From NCBI GenBank assembly GCA_024372495.1, contig CP099977.1:3100001-3164000 (forward strand): 64,000 nucleotides of DNA. Reading direction: 5' to 3'. The translations under genes and the position numbers were made by a program. Under the pieces are notes generated by a model, which worked only from the letters and a program-made list of their open reading frames with translations, did not search any database and was not told the origin of the DNA. This stretch comes from Pseudarthrobacter sp. Fe7. GTDB taxonomy: Bacteria; Actinomycetota; Actinomycetes; Actinomycetales; Micrococcaceae. This document shows, in pieces, positions 29,503 through 38,438 of this stretch (the stretch's first letter is position 1; each line of letters begins with the position of its first letter).

Positions 29503-29561
29503 TCAGGGCGCCTGGTCTGGCCCCCTGGGCGCCTGCTGCTGCAGTTTCGCCGCGGACCAGT

Positions 29562-30502
29562 TCAGCTGCTGGCCAGGTTCTTTTCCTTGAGCCAGGACGC
29601 TGCGGCGTCTCTGGGGCTTTGTTTGGCATCTCCGGAGACTTTGTCGTTAAGTTGCACCAGGTCTTGGGTGGTGAGGACCCGCGAGACGTTGTTGAGGATG
29701 TCCTTGGCTTTGCTGCCTACCCGGTCGCTGCGGAACAGGGGCAAAACCTGCTGTGCGGCGAAGTTGTTCTTGGGATCTTCCAGGGCGATCAAATTGTTGC
29801 CGGCAATCAGCGGTGACGTGCTGAAGATGTCCGCCGCCTGGATTTTGTCATCCAGCAGTGCACGGAGGGTCACGGGGCCGCCGCCGTCGTTGAAGGGGAC
29901 AAACTCCTTCGGGACACATCCGTAGTTCGCCTTGAGTCCGGGCAGGCCCTGGGGCCTTTCCTGCGCCTCGGGCGGCATCCCCACCGCAATCCGGTCACAA
30001 ACCTTCCCCAGGTCCTCGAGGGTTTTCAGCCCGTACTTGGTGGCGGTTTGTTCTGTGACGACGATGGAGTCTTTGTCCTCAGCAGCGGCCGGTTCGAGCA
30101 CAGCCAGCCCGGCCGGAAGCTTGCCCGGCAGTTCTTTCATCACGTCCACCGCACTGGTTGCCGTGGCACTCTTGTCCACGTACCGCAGCAGGTTGCCGCT
30201 GTAATCGGGGACCAGGTCGATCGAACCGTCCTGCACCGCCCTGACGTAGACCTCCCGGGATCCGATTTGCGGTTTGGTCTGGGCGGGGACGCCTCCTGCG
30301 TTGAGGGCACCGGCGTAGATCTCAGCGAGTGTCTCACTCTCAGGAAAATTCGCTGACCCCACCAGCAGCGGGCCCCGGCGGTCGCCGCGCCTGTCCCGGG
30401 TTTGTCTTGCAGAGGGGTTGATGGTGAGCTGCAGCCGGCCACGCCCAGAACGAGCAGGAAACCGGTCACGATACTGGCCGGCCGGATAAAAGAGTTCCAC
30501 AT
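29562..30502 (-). pseudogene. Osmoprotectant (OpuBC/ProX-like) ABC substrate-binding lipoprotein, frameshifted
   Basis: MWNSFIRPAS plus a hydrophobic segment ending VAGC gives a lipoprotein signal (Cys24). After one lost base near 30375 the frame reads VGSANFPESETLAEIYAGAL, SIDLVPDYSGNLLRYVD, then DGGGPVTLRALLDDKIQAAD, matching glycine betaine/choline-binding proteins. GAGGAAG precedes the ATG. No ATPase or permease of the same system is adjacent, so it is an orphan binding protein in this window. Confidence 0.82.
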
Positions 30503-30641
30503 AAGTCTTCCTCGAGGGTAGGTCCTGGATGACCGGGCTGTAGCTGCAAAGGGTGCCGGCAAGAGGCCGGACGAAGCAACCGCCGCCGGTTCCCCGGGGA
30601 CCCCGGCAGCGTGCGGGGACACCCGTGGGAACGGCGTGGCG

Positions 30642-31190
30642 CTAGGAGTTCAGCGGCGGTGCAGCGGGAACGTCCAGCTCTGTCCCGGCGTAATGGTTGA
30701 AGTAGTTCGTGAAGAGGTTTGCGGCGATGTGTGCGAACGCCTCGGCGAGCTCTTCGTCAGTCCATCCGGCATCCAGTGCTGCCTGCCACACGGGCTCGGA
30801 GACGTTCCCGGTCCGTGCCGCCGCTTCGCGTGCTACCTCGGTGATGGCGGCGAGTTTGGGGTCGAAGTCCACTTCACCGGCACGGATCGCGATGATTTGT
30901 TCTTCGCTGAACCCGGCTTTATGGGCCGAGACCGTGTGCGCGCCCTGGCAGTAGTCGCAGTCGTTCTGGTTGCCGACGGCCAGGGCGATGGCTTCCTTGG
31001 TCCGTGCATCGAAGGTTCCGTGGGTGGCAATGGCCTGGGAGATGCCGTTGTAGGCTGCGATCACAACCGGTGAATGAGCCATTCCGGCGTGTATGTTCAG
31101 CAGCTTTCCCATCCGCTTTTCCATGGTGGCGGCCAGGTCTTTGGACCCGTGGGGAGCGGTATCGAGGGTGTGTGCGGGAATGCGGGGCAT
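30642..31190 (-). CDS. AhpD-like carboxymuconolactone decarboxylase-family protein
   Basis: 182 residues. The CxxC pair Cys78/Cys81 with His85 (NDCDYCQGAHT) is the redox site of AhpD-like alkylhydroperoxidases. Helical two-fold core with DARTKEAIALAVGNQ. Likely a peroxidase or redox enzyme in the cytoplasm. E. coli YnjA, beside ynjB, is of the same superfamily, but whether this gene corresponds to it is inference. Followed downstream by the binding-protein gene. Confidence 0.88.
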   Translation of the reverse strand: MPRIPAHTLDTAPHGSKDLAATMEKRMGKLLNIHAGMAHSPVVIAAYNGISQAIATHGTFDARTKEAIALAVGNQNDCDYCQGAHTVSAHKAGFSEEQIIAIRAGEVDFDPKLAAITEVAREAAARTGNVSEPVWQAALDAGWTDEELAEAFAHIAANLFTNYFNHYAGTELDVPAAPPLNS

Positions 31191-31301
31191 GTGTGGCTCC
31201 TTTAATGTCTTCTGTGGTGTCGGGTCGATAAGGGCTGTCCACTTCCGGGGTGGGAGGTCCCCGGATACCGGAAGGCGCGTGAGTGATGGAGCGGCCGCAG
31301 G

Positions 31302-32090
31302 TCACAGGCCGCTGCTCACTGCCGCCGAGCGCAGGGCTCCCGGGTTCTGGATGGTGATGCGGCCGCGGCCCTGGCGGATGATTCCTTTGCCGGCAAAGTC
31401 TGCCAACGCCTTGCTGGTCGCTTCCCGGGTTGCGCCGAGAAGACCGGCGATCTGTTCGTGCGTGAGGCGGATGGCTTTACCCTGGCCGAAGCGGCCGCTC
31501 GGCGCGGCAGCGTCGAGGCTGATCAACAGAGAAGCGGTGCGGGCCAGGAGCGGGCGCAAGGCGAGGTCTGTGAGGCGTTCCTCCAGCCGGGCCACCTGTT
31601 CCCCGAGCAGCCGGGAAATGCGGATGGCTATGCGGGGGTCAGAGATCAGGTACCGCTCCACGTCCTCGACGCCGAGCCGGCAAATGGCTGAGTCCTCGAT
31701 GGCCTCGGCGTAGTTGTCATACATGCGCTGGCCCACGAGCAGCATTTCCCCGAAGACGGCCCCCGGCTCGAGGATCGCCATGGTGAGGGCCTTCCCGTCC
31801 TCGGTGACACGGAAAATCCGGATCCTGCCCGATTTGAGGATAAACAGGGCGGTGACGGGCTGGGACTGGCTGAAGACCAGTTCCCCGCGCCGGAACATCC
31901 GGGCCGGCGCCATCATGTCCATCGCGCGCATCTCCTCAGCGCTGAGGTCCGCGAAGAGATCCACCTCGTTGAGGCACGTGAACGGATCATCGGGCCCTGA
32001 GGTGAGGGGGTATGGTTCCCGTTGGCCCGGAGACCAGGGCCGGGGGCCACCGACGGCGGCCTCCAGCCCCTCTTCCCATTTATCGCTCAT
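31302..32090 (-). CDS. Crp/Fnr-family transcriptional regulator
   Basis: 262 residues. Cyclic-nucleotide-binding-like beta barrel at about 45-165 (LFADLSAEEMRAMDMMAPAR, SGRIRIFRVTEDGKALTMAI, EPGAVFGEMLLVGQ) and a C-terminal winged HTH (LTHEQIAGLLGATREATSKA). No Fnr-type N-terminal Cys cluster, so oxygen sensing by iron-sulfur is unlikely. The start overlaps the upstream membrane-protein gene by 11 bases, so they are co-transcribed. Confidence 0.9.
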   Translation of the reverse strand: MSDKWEEGLEAAVGGPRPWSPGQREPYPLTSGPDDPFTCLNEVDLFADLSAEEMRAMDMMAPARMFRRGELVFSQSQPVTALFILKSGRIRIFRVTEDGKALTMAILEPGAVFGEMLLVGQRMYDNYAEAIEDSAICRLGVEDVERYLISDPRIAIRISRLLGEQVARLEERLTDLALRPLLARTASLLISLDAAAPSGRFGQGKAIRLTHEQIAGLLGATREATSKALADFAGKGIIRQGRGRITIQNPGALRSAAVSSGL

Positions 32091-32541
32091 CGGCGTGCTT
32101 CAGGACCCGGACTGCGACCACGGCGAGGATGATGCCGTAGATCAGGTGGCCCATGAGGGACCATCCTGCCGTCGCGTTCACCCTGAAGGGCGGCATGCCG
32201 AGCATCATGGGCATGATCAGCAGGGGGCCAAGAACCCACCAGAGCGCCCCGTAGGCCATGCCGATCAGCGCACCCCGGCGGTAGGTCTTCAGGAGCCCGG
32301 CGAACGGCACTGTCAGGCCCAGCCCGATCAGGATTGAGATCACCATGTGGATTCCGAGGCCCACCAGGGGCGAGTTCGAACCGATCATGGAGGCGATCAT
32401 CGGAAGTATGCCCATCATGGCCATCAGCACGCCGAAGACGAGACCACCGGCGATACCGCCGGTGACGCCTGCGCTGATGCGCCGGGCAAGGTGGTGCGTG
32501 ACTGCGTGGGGCTGGTGTGCCACGGGAGATGTAGCGGACAT
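32080..32541 (-). CDS. Small membrane protein (153 aa)
   Basis: From ATG 32541: MSATSPVAHQPHAVTHHLAR then four hydrophobic segments (GGIAGGLVFGVLMAMMGILP, MVISILIGLGLTVPFAGLL, LIGMAYGALWWVLGPLLIM, LMGHLIYGIILAVVAVRVL). Met-rich loops and N-terminal His residues might bind metal, but this is only a suggestion. Co-transcribed with the Crp/Fnr gene. Confidence 0.8.
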   Translation of the reverse strand: MSATSPVAHQPHAVTHHLARRISAGVTGGIAGGLVFGVLMAMMGILPMIASMIGSNSPLVGLGIHMVISILIGLGLTVPFAGLLKTYRRGALIGMAYGALWWVLGPLLIMPMMLGMPPFRVNATAGWSLMGHLIYGIILAVVAVRVLKHADER

Positions 32542-32697
32542 CGTGGTGTTGCCTTTCGTTGAAGCGGAACTGCTTACCTTCGAAAGATAGGCCTGGAGCA
32601 GCGGCTGCTCTGTAAACGTGGACACATAGCGGGCTGGGGTGGGACGGGGTTTGGTTTGGGGCAGCCCGGCCTTGGTGGGAAGGCCGGGCATCAGGCG

Positions 32698-32844
32698 TCA
32701 GCCCGCCTTTTCCATGACGTGCCCGCAGCAGCACGTCGGATTGCTGTCTCCGCCGTGTCCCGGGGCCGCGCCTTTGGTGACCGTAATTTCGCATCCACAG
32801 TCCTCATCAGGGCAGCGGTAGACCTCGCCTTCCTGCAATGCCAT
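32698..32844 (-). CDS. Metallothionein-like 48-aa Cys-rich protein
   Basis: Minus strand from ATG 32844 to TGA 32698: MALQEGEVYRCPDEDCGCEI, then TVTKGAAPGHGGDS, then NPTCCCGHVMEKAG. Six Cys and two His in 48 residues, with CPDEDCGC and CCCGH clusters, like the short actinobacterial metallothioneins. AAAGGAA lies upstream of the ATG. It would bind Zn, Cu or Cd in the cytoplasm. Located between a Crp-linked membrane gene and the ABC transporter. Confidence 0.82.
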   Translation of the reverse strand: MALQEGEVYRCPDEDCGCEITVTKGAAPGHGGDSNPTCCCGHVMEKAG

Positions 32845-32882
32845 GACCAGTTCCTTTCCTCAGTTATTGATTGCCGGTAAGT

Positions 32883-33977
32883 TCACGCTAAAACCTTCCA
32901 GTCAGGGGAAGTCAAGGGTGGGGTGTCCGGCGCGGTGTCGGCGCCCACTGCCGCCAGGGCTGCGGTCGGAAGCTGGACGCGGACGCTGTCCCCGATTGAC
33001 AGGGCATGGGAAGGAGTCACTTCGGCGTGCAGATCCACCCCGGCCGCCGTGACAGTGATCAGGCGCCGGGGTCCGCGGGACCGGAGGCCGGTTACCACCG
33101 CTAAACTGCCTGAGCTGTGGTTTGGGACGAGGAGGAGGTGTTCCTGGCGGATGATAAGCGTGGCGGGGCCGTCCGGCCACTGCTGGTCAGCGGGTAGGGC
33201 GTGGGCGCCCAGAACCGAGTAGTGCATGCCGTCCTTGACGGTTCCAGGGATTTCGTTGGTTCCGCCCATCAGGCGGCTGACTTGGAGTGTGGCGGGCCTG
33301 GTGTAGAGGGCGTCGATCGGGTCGTGCTGCAGCAATCTGCCGGCGTGGAGCAGGGCGATGCGGTCGGCCACGGCCGCGGCTTCATCGTGATCGTGGGTGA
33401 CCATGAGGATGGTGGGATGTAGTTTCTTCCGCACGTGCGCCAGCAGGTCGTGCATGGCTGAACGCAGTTCGGGGTCCAGCGCGTTGAAAGGTTCATCCAG
33501 CAGCAGCACGGCCGGCCGTGCTGCCAGGCCGCGGGCGATGGCCACCCGCTGTTGCTGACCGCCGGACAAGTCAGTGACTGCCCGTTTGCCTGTTCCCTTC
33601 ATGTGGACCAGTTCGAGGTATGACTCAGCATCCGTCCGGGCACGCCGGCGCGGAACACCGCGGATCGTCGCGGGGAAAGCGACGTTGTCGCGGACGTTCA
33701 GGTGCGGGAAAAGCAGCGGCCGCTGGAAAACCATCACCATCCCCCGGCGTTCGGGCCGGACCGCTGCGAGGTCCTGTCCGTTCAGCAGGACACTGCCGCG
33801 GTCCGGAATCTCCAGACCCGCGACCGTCCGCAGGAGGGTGCTCTTGCCGGAGCCGGAGGGCCCCAGCACCGCGGTACATGAACCGGGCGCCAGCGACAGG
33901 CTGACCTCGTCAAGGGCAGGCGCGGGCGCTCCCCTGAACGACTTGGAAAGCCCCTGCAGTTCCAGTCCCTGCCTCAT
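32883..33977 (-). CDS. ABC transporter ATP-binding protein, YnjD-like position
   Basis: 364 residues. Walker A GPSGSGKST, Q-loop VFQRPLLF, signature LSGGQQQRVAIARG, Walker B AVLLLDEPF, switch His MVTHD. A C-terminal extension of about 120 residues (TOBE-like, LIIRQEHLLLVP) is usual for iron/polyamine/thiamine-type importers. Overlaps the permease gene by 4 bases. Energises the transporter formed with the two permeases and the binding protein upstream. Confidence 0.92.
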   Translation of the reverse strand: MRQGLELQGLSKSFRGAPAPALDEVSLSLAPGSCTAVLGPSGSGKSTLLRTVAGLEIPDRGSVLLNGQDLAAVRPERRGMVMVFQRPLLFPHLNVRDNVAFPATIRGVPRRRARTDAESYLELVHMKGTGKRAVTDLSGGQQQRVAIARGLAARPAVLLLDEPFNALDPELRSAMHDLLAHVRKKLHPTILMVTHDHDEAAAVADRIALLHAGRLLQHDPIDALYTRPATLQVSRLMGGTNEIPGTVKDGMHYSVLGAHALPADQQWPDGPATLIIRQEHLLLVPNHSSGSLAVVTGLRSRGPRRLITVTAAGVDLHAEVTPSHALSIGDSVRVQLPTAALAAVGADTAPDTPPLTSPDWKVLA

Positions 33978-34840
33978 GTCCGGCCTCCCCGGTGTCGTCG
34001 TCCTGTCATGCCCATGAGCAGCAACAGTGCCAGCGGCGGTACCAGCGCGATGAGTGACAGCACCGCCACGATCCCGTCATTACCGGTCCCTGACGCGGCG
34101 GACGCCACCAGCAGCGGTACTGTCACCAGGGAGCCGCCGCCGACGAGGAGGGTAACCAGGTAGTCGGTCCATCCGACCAGGAACGCCAGGAAAGCGGCCC
34201 TGGCCAGGGCCGGTGCGATCAGGGGCAGCTGGACCCGAAAGAGCACCTGGCCCCGGGTGGCGCCCAGGGTGCAGGCTTCCTCCTCGAAGCCGATGTGATG
34301 GGCTGCATACGCCAGCCGCATGACGTACGTGGTGTAGGGCAAGGCGTACGCGGTCAGGACCAGGACGACGCCGGCGGTGGAGGGGACCTGGAGCCGGACC
34401 AGCAGCACATTCAGCCCGAAAACCGCGACGAAGGCCGGCAGCGCCAGCGGAGCGAATAACAGGGCACTGACCGCCGCCGACCACCGGGACGGGTGGAACG
34501 CCAGGCTGCGGGCGGCCAGGACACCCAGCGGGGTGGCGACGGCGCTGACCATCAGGCCCAGTCCCAGTGAACCGGCAAACCCCGTGGCCGCGCCCCGCGC
34601 CAGGGCGGACTCAACGTTGTCCAGTCCCCAGTGCTGCGGCAGCGGAGCCGGATAGGACCAGCGATCCGCGAAAACCCAAAGACCCAAGGGGAGCAGCGGC
34701 AGCACAAACCATACCGCCAGCGCTGCGGCAGTTGCTGTCCGCAGGATCCGGCCGCCGGCACGGGAACGCGCCAGGCCGTTCTGCGCCGCGCCTTTCCGTG
34801 AGGCCTGCTGGCTAAGCCCCGGCGGCAGGGTTACCGCCAT
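33974..34840 (-). CDS. ABC transporter permease 2 (YnjC-like, C-terminal half)
   Basis: 288 residues, six hydrophobic segments, and the EAA loop FEEEACTLGATRGQVLFRVQ before LPLIAP, which contacts the ATPase. Start ATG 34840 overlaps the preceding permease by 10 bases. In E. coli the YnjC permease is a single fused protein; here two separate genes cover the halves. Confidence 0.88.
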   Translation of the reverse strand: MAVTLPPGLSQQASRKGAAQNGLARSRAGGRILRTATAAALAVWFVLPLLPLGLWVFADRWSYPAPLPQHWGLDNVESALARGAATGFAGSLGLGLMVSAVATPLGVLAARSLAFHPSRWSAAVSALLFAPLALPAFVAVFGLNVLLVRLQVPSTAGVVLVLTAYALPYTTYVMRLAYAAHHIGFEEEACTLGATRGQVLFRVQLPLIAPALARAAFLAFLVGWTDYLVTLLVGGGSLVTVPLLVASAASGTGNDGIVAVLSLIALVPPLALLLLMGMTGRRHRGGRT

Positions 34841-35751
34841 AGCGGAATCTTTCGAAGGAAGGCCAGTGCCACCAGAGCTGCGCCGAGGGACACCGCTGCC
34901 GTGATCACGCCGATCGCGGCCGCCTCCGGCCGGGAGGTGAGCGACACGGAGTTGTACAGGCGCAGGGCCATCACGGGCAGCGGCTCAGGATACGGCCGGC
35001 CCAGAAGCCATGCCACTTCATAAGACCCGAAGCTGTAGATGAACGCGATGGTCCCGGAAATCATCAGGGCGGGCAGGCTCAACGGCAGCAGCACGTGGCG
35101 CAGCCGGCGGAGCCGTCCGGCGCCCAGGAGGGCGGCGGTTTCCTCATAATCAACCGGCCGGGTGGCCAGCGTTCCGGCGACGACGAGTCCCACGAACGCT
35201 GACTCCTTCCATGCGTACTCAAAAATGACGGCCACCCACCACGGACCTCCCACGATGGCCGGCCACCCCTCTGCTGCACCAAAAACCCTGGCCAGCAGCC
35301 CGGAATCGGCCAGCAGTAAACCCGTCGCCGCTGCACCCACAATATGGGGAAGCGGGACGGACAGCGTGCTCATGGCCGCCACGAGCTTCCCGCACCACCG
35401 GCCCTGCATAATAATCAGCGCTGCGGTGAACCCGACCAGGCAGGCCAGGAGCGTGGACGTGCCCGCGATCGCCAGGGAAAGCCCCGCTCCAACCAGCAGG
35501 TCACCACCGTGGGCCGTGTAGGCCGCCGCCGACAATTCCGGGCGGCCAACCAGCGGCATCAGCCCCAGACTCTGGGCCGCGACCATGGCTGATCCGCCAC
35601 CCACGACGACGGTGACCAGCACGACAGCGGGGACCGCCAGTAACACTCCCGGCATACAGGGCTTCAGCGACGGGCCCGCCGCTGTCCGCTGCCCGGACCG
35701 GGTTGCCAGGACCTCACTTTCCGGCAAGAATCTGTCTCCGCCAGAGCTCAT
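34831..35751 (-). CDS. ABC transporter permease 1 (YnjC-like, N-terminal half)
   Basis: I start at ATG 35751 (MSSGGDRFLPESEVLATRSG); the open frame extends to 35877 with poor sequence. This start overlaps the binding-protein gene by 38 bases; a later start is possible. Six hydrophobic segments and the EAA loop DYEETAALLGAGRLRRLRHV before LLPLSLP. About 306 residues. Confidence 0.86.
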   Translation of the reverse strand: MSSGGDRFLPESEVLATRSGQRTAAGPSLKPCMPGVLLAVPAVVLVTVVVGGGSAMVAAQSLGLMPLVGRPELSAAAYTAHGGDLLVGAGLSLAIAGTSTLLACLVGFTAALIIMQGRWCGKLVAAMSTLSVPLPHIVGAAATGLLLADSGLLARVFGAAEGWPAIVGGPWWVAVIFEYAWKESAFVGLVVAGTLATRPVDYEETAALLGAGRLRRLRHVLLPLSLPALMISGTIAFIYSFGSYEVAWLLGRPYPEPLPVMALRLYNSVSLTSRPEAAAIGVITAAVSLGAALVALAFLRKIPLWR

Positions 35752-36956
35752 CCAGCGCGGGTACCCACGCCGCGGCAAGCTCAGGATTCGCGTTCTTCGA
35801 CAACACCTCATAGCCGGGCACCACGGGAGAGGACGGAAGGCGGCCGAACAGGGCACGCCCTTCAGGGCTGAGCGCACCCGGGTTCAGGACCGGGAATTGT
35901 CCCCAGATCCCGGGATCGGCTTTTCGGGCCTGCTGCTCTTCGGACAGGGCCAGGTTGGCCACGACCATCGCGGCGGATCGGTGACCTGATGTTGAGGGTA
36001 TGGCGAGGAAGCTGGCGTTTCCCACGGTGCCCTCATCCAGGGCGAGGACTTTTGTCGCGGCCGGAAATGTTCCGTCCGTCACCAGTTTCGTTAGTTCCGC
36101 CGGGCCGTAGGTCATGGTGAAATCCACCTGCCCTCCTGCGTAGAGCGCGTTCAGCTCGCGAGAGGATTTCGGATACGTTGATCCTTCCCGCCATAGCGAG
36201 GGCTTCAGGTCCTGAAGTTCGGTCACGAGGGCGGGGGTGAGCCTGTCAAATGCGCCCTGGTCGAAGGCCAGCGGCACGTTCGTGTAGCCGCCGGAGACGC
36301 TGTAGAGCACTTCACGGGTCAAGACGGAACCTGTGAAGTCCGGCGGCGCCGGGTACGTGAATCGTCCCGGGTGTTCTTTGACCCAGTCCAGCAGGCCGGC
36401 GAGGGTTTTCGGAGGCCCCGGGACGGCGGCGGAGTTGTAGGCAATGGTGAACTGCGCTTTGCTCCACGGGGCTTCGCAGCCGTCCACGGGGGTGCCGAAG
36501 TCCTCTGAGAGCAGCGGGTCTGACGGGTTGGTGACACCCATGTTAGGCAGCAGGGAAGTCCAGCCGCAGGCCCACGCCCCGGCCGCTTTACCGGTGCCGA
36601 AGTTGTCGCCGTTGACCCAGACGAGGTCCACCTGGCCAGCCGTGGTGCCGGACTGCTTCTCGGTCAGGACCCGGTTGAGCGCGTCTTTGGTGTCGGCCAC
36701 CGGCACGCGTTTGAGCGTGACGCCCTCTTTGGCCGCGGCAGGGACGAGATAGTCGTCCACGTAGGCGTTGCCCTGCGTGTCGCCGCCATACATCCACAGT
36801 TTGACGGTTTGTCCCCTCGCGTCGGAGCTGATCTGCTCCCAGCTCCCCGCTGCGGGCTGTGCCGCCGGCGAAGCCGCGCAGGCTGCTCAGGAACAACACC
36901 CCGGTTACAGCTGCCATCAGGAGAGTCCGGCCGCCGGCGGGCCGCGGTGTTTTCAT
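35714..36956 (-). pseudogene. ABC transporter substrate-binding protein, YnjB-like, frameshifted
   Basis: Starts MKTPRPAGGRTLLMAAVTGV, a signal peptide. One extra base near 36860 shifts frame; the sequence then reads ISSDARGQTVKLWMYGGDTQ, GNAYVDDYLVPAA, VDLVWVNGDNFGTGKAAGAW, PWSKAQFTIAYN and FTYPAPPDFTGS. The GQTV...GG...N.Y, DL.W.NGENF and FTYP.PPDFTGS segments match E. coli YnjB as I remember it. About 414 residues. Substrate of this family is not established. The start overlaps the radical SAM stop (ATGA). Confidence 0.85.
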
Positions 36957-38368
36957 TGTTCGGTCCTGACTTTGGGGGTGAGGGGGAGCAGTTTGCGCAG
37001 GCCGGCGTTCTCGGCCGGGTCCAGCACCGAATGCTGGACGCAGGCGGGGACCAGGTGGCCGGTGTCGGGGTGGCTCATGGTGTACATGCAGGCGCCGAGC
37101 CGTTCCTGGACCTCCCGGGTTTTCGGGTCCTCACTGGTGATGCCCTTCCCCATCAGCTCCCAGGCCGGTGCGACGTCCGCTGCATTCATGAAGTTATGGA
37201 CCACGAAAGTCCGGAAGGACAGCCGGCCTGCCCGGGCAGCGGAAACGACGCGGCGCAGGCCACCGGCGCGTTTGGCCAAACGGAACCCGAAACCAAGAAC
37301 CACGGGGATCTCGCGCGGGTGGGCCAGCAGGGCCCTCGTCACCTTCGCTGCAACAACCCAGCGGGGCGTCCCGCCGAAATACATTCCGCCGAAGTGGGCC
37401 AGCAGCCGCTCCCGGGCCGCCACGTCCTCCGGGTCGGCCGGGTCCAGCAGCGGCGCCATCGTTTCCCCGGCCCGCAGGACCACGGCGCTACGGTTGCAGC
37501 GCGGGTCACCGAATTGGGCGCCCTGCCAGGGGATGTGCTGCCCGGCACCGGCTTCGATCCGGTCCCAGACAGCGTCGATGCTGACATCGCTGTAGGCCTT
37601 CCCCCATCGCCTGTCATCGCCAATGTATGCGGCGGGCTGGAAGGACAGCATGTCGAACGGCATATTCAGTACCGCTGCCGTCACCCCGGCCACCTGATCG
37701 ATATTCGCGGGGGTGACCGTCATGTTGTGAGCGAGGTAGGACGTGACGCCGTGGTCCTTCCGGAGAGCCGTGAACATCGCGGCGAACCGTTCACGGAACG
37801 GATTCAGTTCCGCCTCCGTCCGGGGACGGGGCACGCCCCTGCGCCCACGCATGAGCGAATCAAAATGCCCGGCGAATGAAACCCGCCCGAACCGGGCCTT
37901 GCCGGTGCGATCGAGCGCCACGTCCAGAAGATAGTCGTAGTCGAAGTCACCGTGCGTCATGGACATCGGTTCGCGTCCGGCGGCACGCATGGCCCGCAGC
38001 GCGGCCGCGTGGTCTTCGGCGGGCAGGAGACTGACTTCCCCGCCGATGAGCTGGGCGTGGCCACGGGGCCCGCGGAGACGACGAAGGAACGCTAACTGTT
38101 CCTTCACGGCCGTCACCGTGTGGCCGCCGTCGATCCGTACCTTGTTCGCATCCGCCGAGTGATAGCACGGGGTGCAGGTCAGATTGCACTTGGGAAAAAT
38201 CCCGTGGGTTCCCTCGCAGCCCACCGCTGCCCTGCCCAGCAGTTGGGCCGGGGTTTTGACCCGCTCCGGAAGCCCGGACCAGCGCCGGTCCAAGGCTTCC
38301 CGGCTCTCCGGATGAACCGGCCTGGTCACCAGTTCAAGGTGGCCTAAAAGTGCCGCGATTGTGCGCAT
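36953..38368 (-). CDS. Radical SAM enzyme of unknown substrate
   Basis: 471 residues from ATG 38368. The [4Fe-4S] motif CxxxCxxC is KCNLTCTPCYH at about 80-90, followed by LIGGEVSLLP, equivalent to the GGEP motif. The C-terminal half has further Cys (LGACMYTMSHPDTG, VPACVQHSVLD) and may carry a second metal site or substrate site. Translationally coupled to the binding-protein gene and preceded by a methyltransferase, so transporter and enzymes form one unit. The reaction is not predictable from sequence. Confidence 0.88.
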   Translation of the reverse strand: MRTIAALLGHLELVTRPVHPESREALDRRWSGLPERVKTPAQLLGRAAVGCEGTHGIFPKCNLTCTPCYHSADANKVRIDGGHTVTAVKEQLAFLRRLRGPRGHAQLIGGEVSLLPAEDHAAALRAMRAAGREPMSMTHGDFDYDYLLDVALDRTGKARFGRVSFAGHFDSLMRGRRGVPRPRTEAELNPFRERFAAMFTALRKDHGVTSYLAHNMTVTPANIDQVAGVTAAVLNMPFDMLSFQPAAYIGDDRRWGKAYSDVSIDAVWDRIEAGAGQHIPWQGAQFGDPRCNRSAVVLRAGETMAPLLDPADPEDVAARERLLAHFGGMYFGGTPRWVVAAKVTRALLAHPREIPVVLGFGFRLAKRAGGLRRVVSAARAGRLSFRTFVVHNFMNAADVAPAWELMGKGITSEDPKTREVQERLGACMYTMSHPDTGHLVPACVQHSVLDPAENAGLRKLLPLTPKVRTEQ

Positions 38369-38438
38369 ACCGGCCACCCTACGGTGAGCCACCGCACCGT
38401 TAAGTAATCTGGGGCACAGTGCCTGGCGTTGGAATCGG

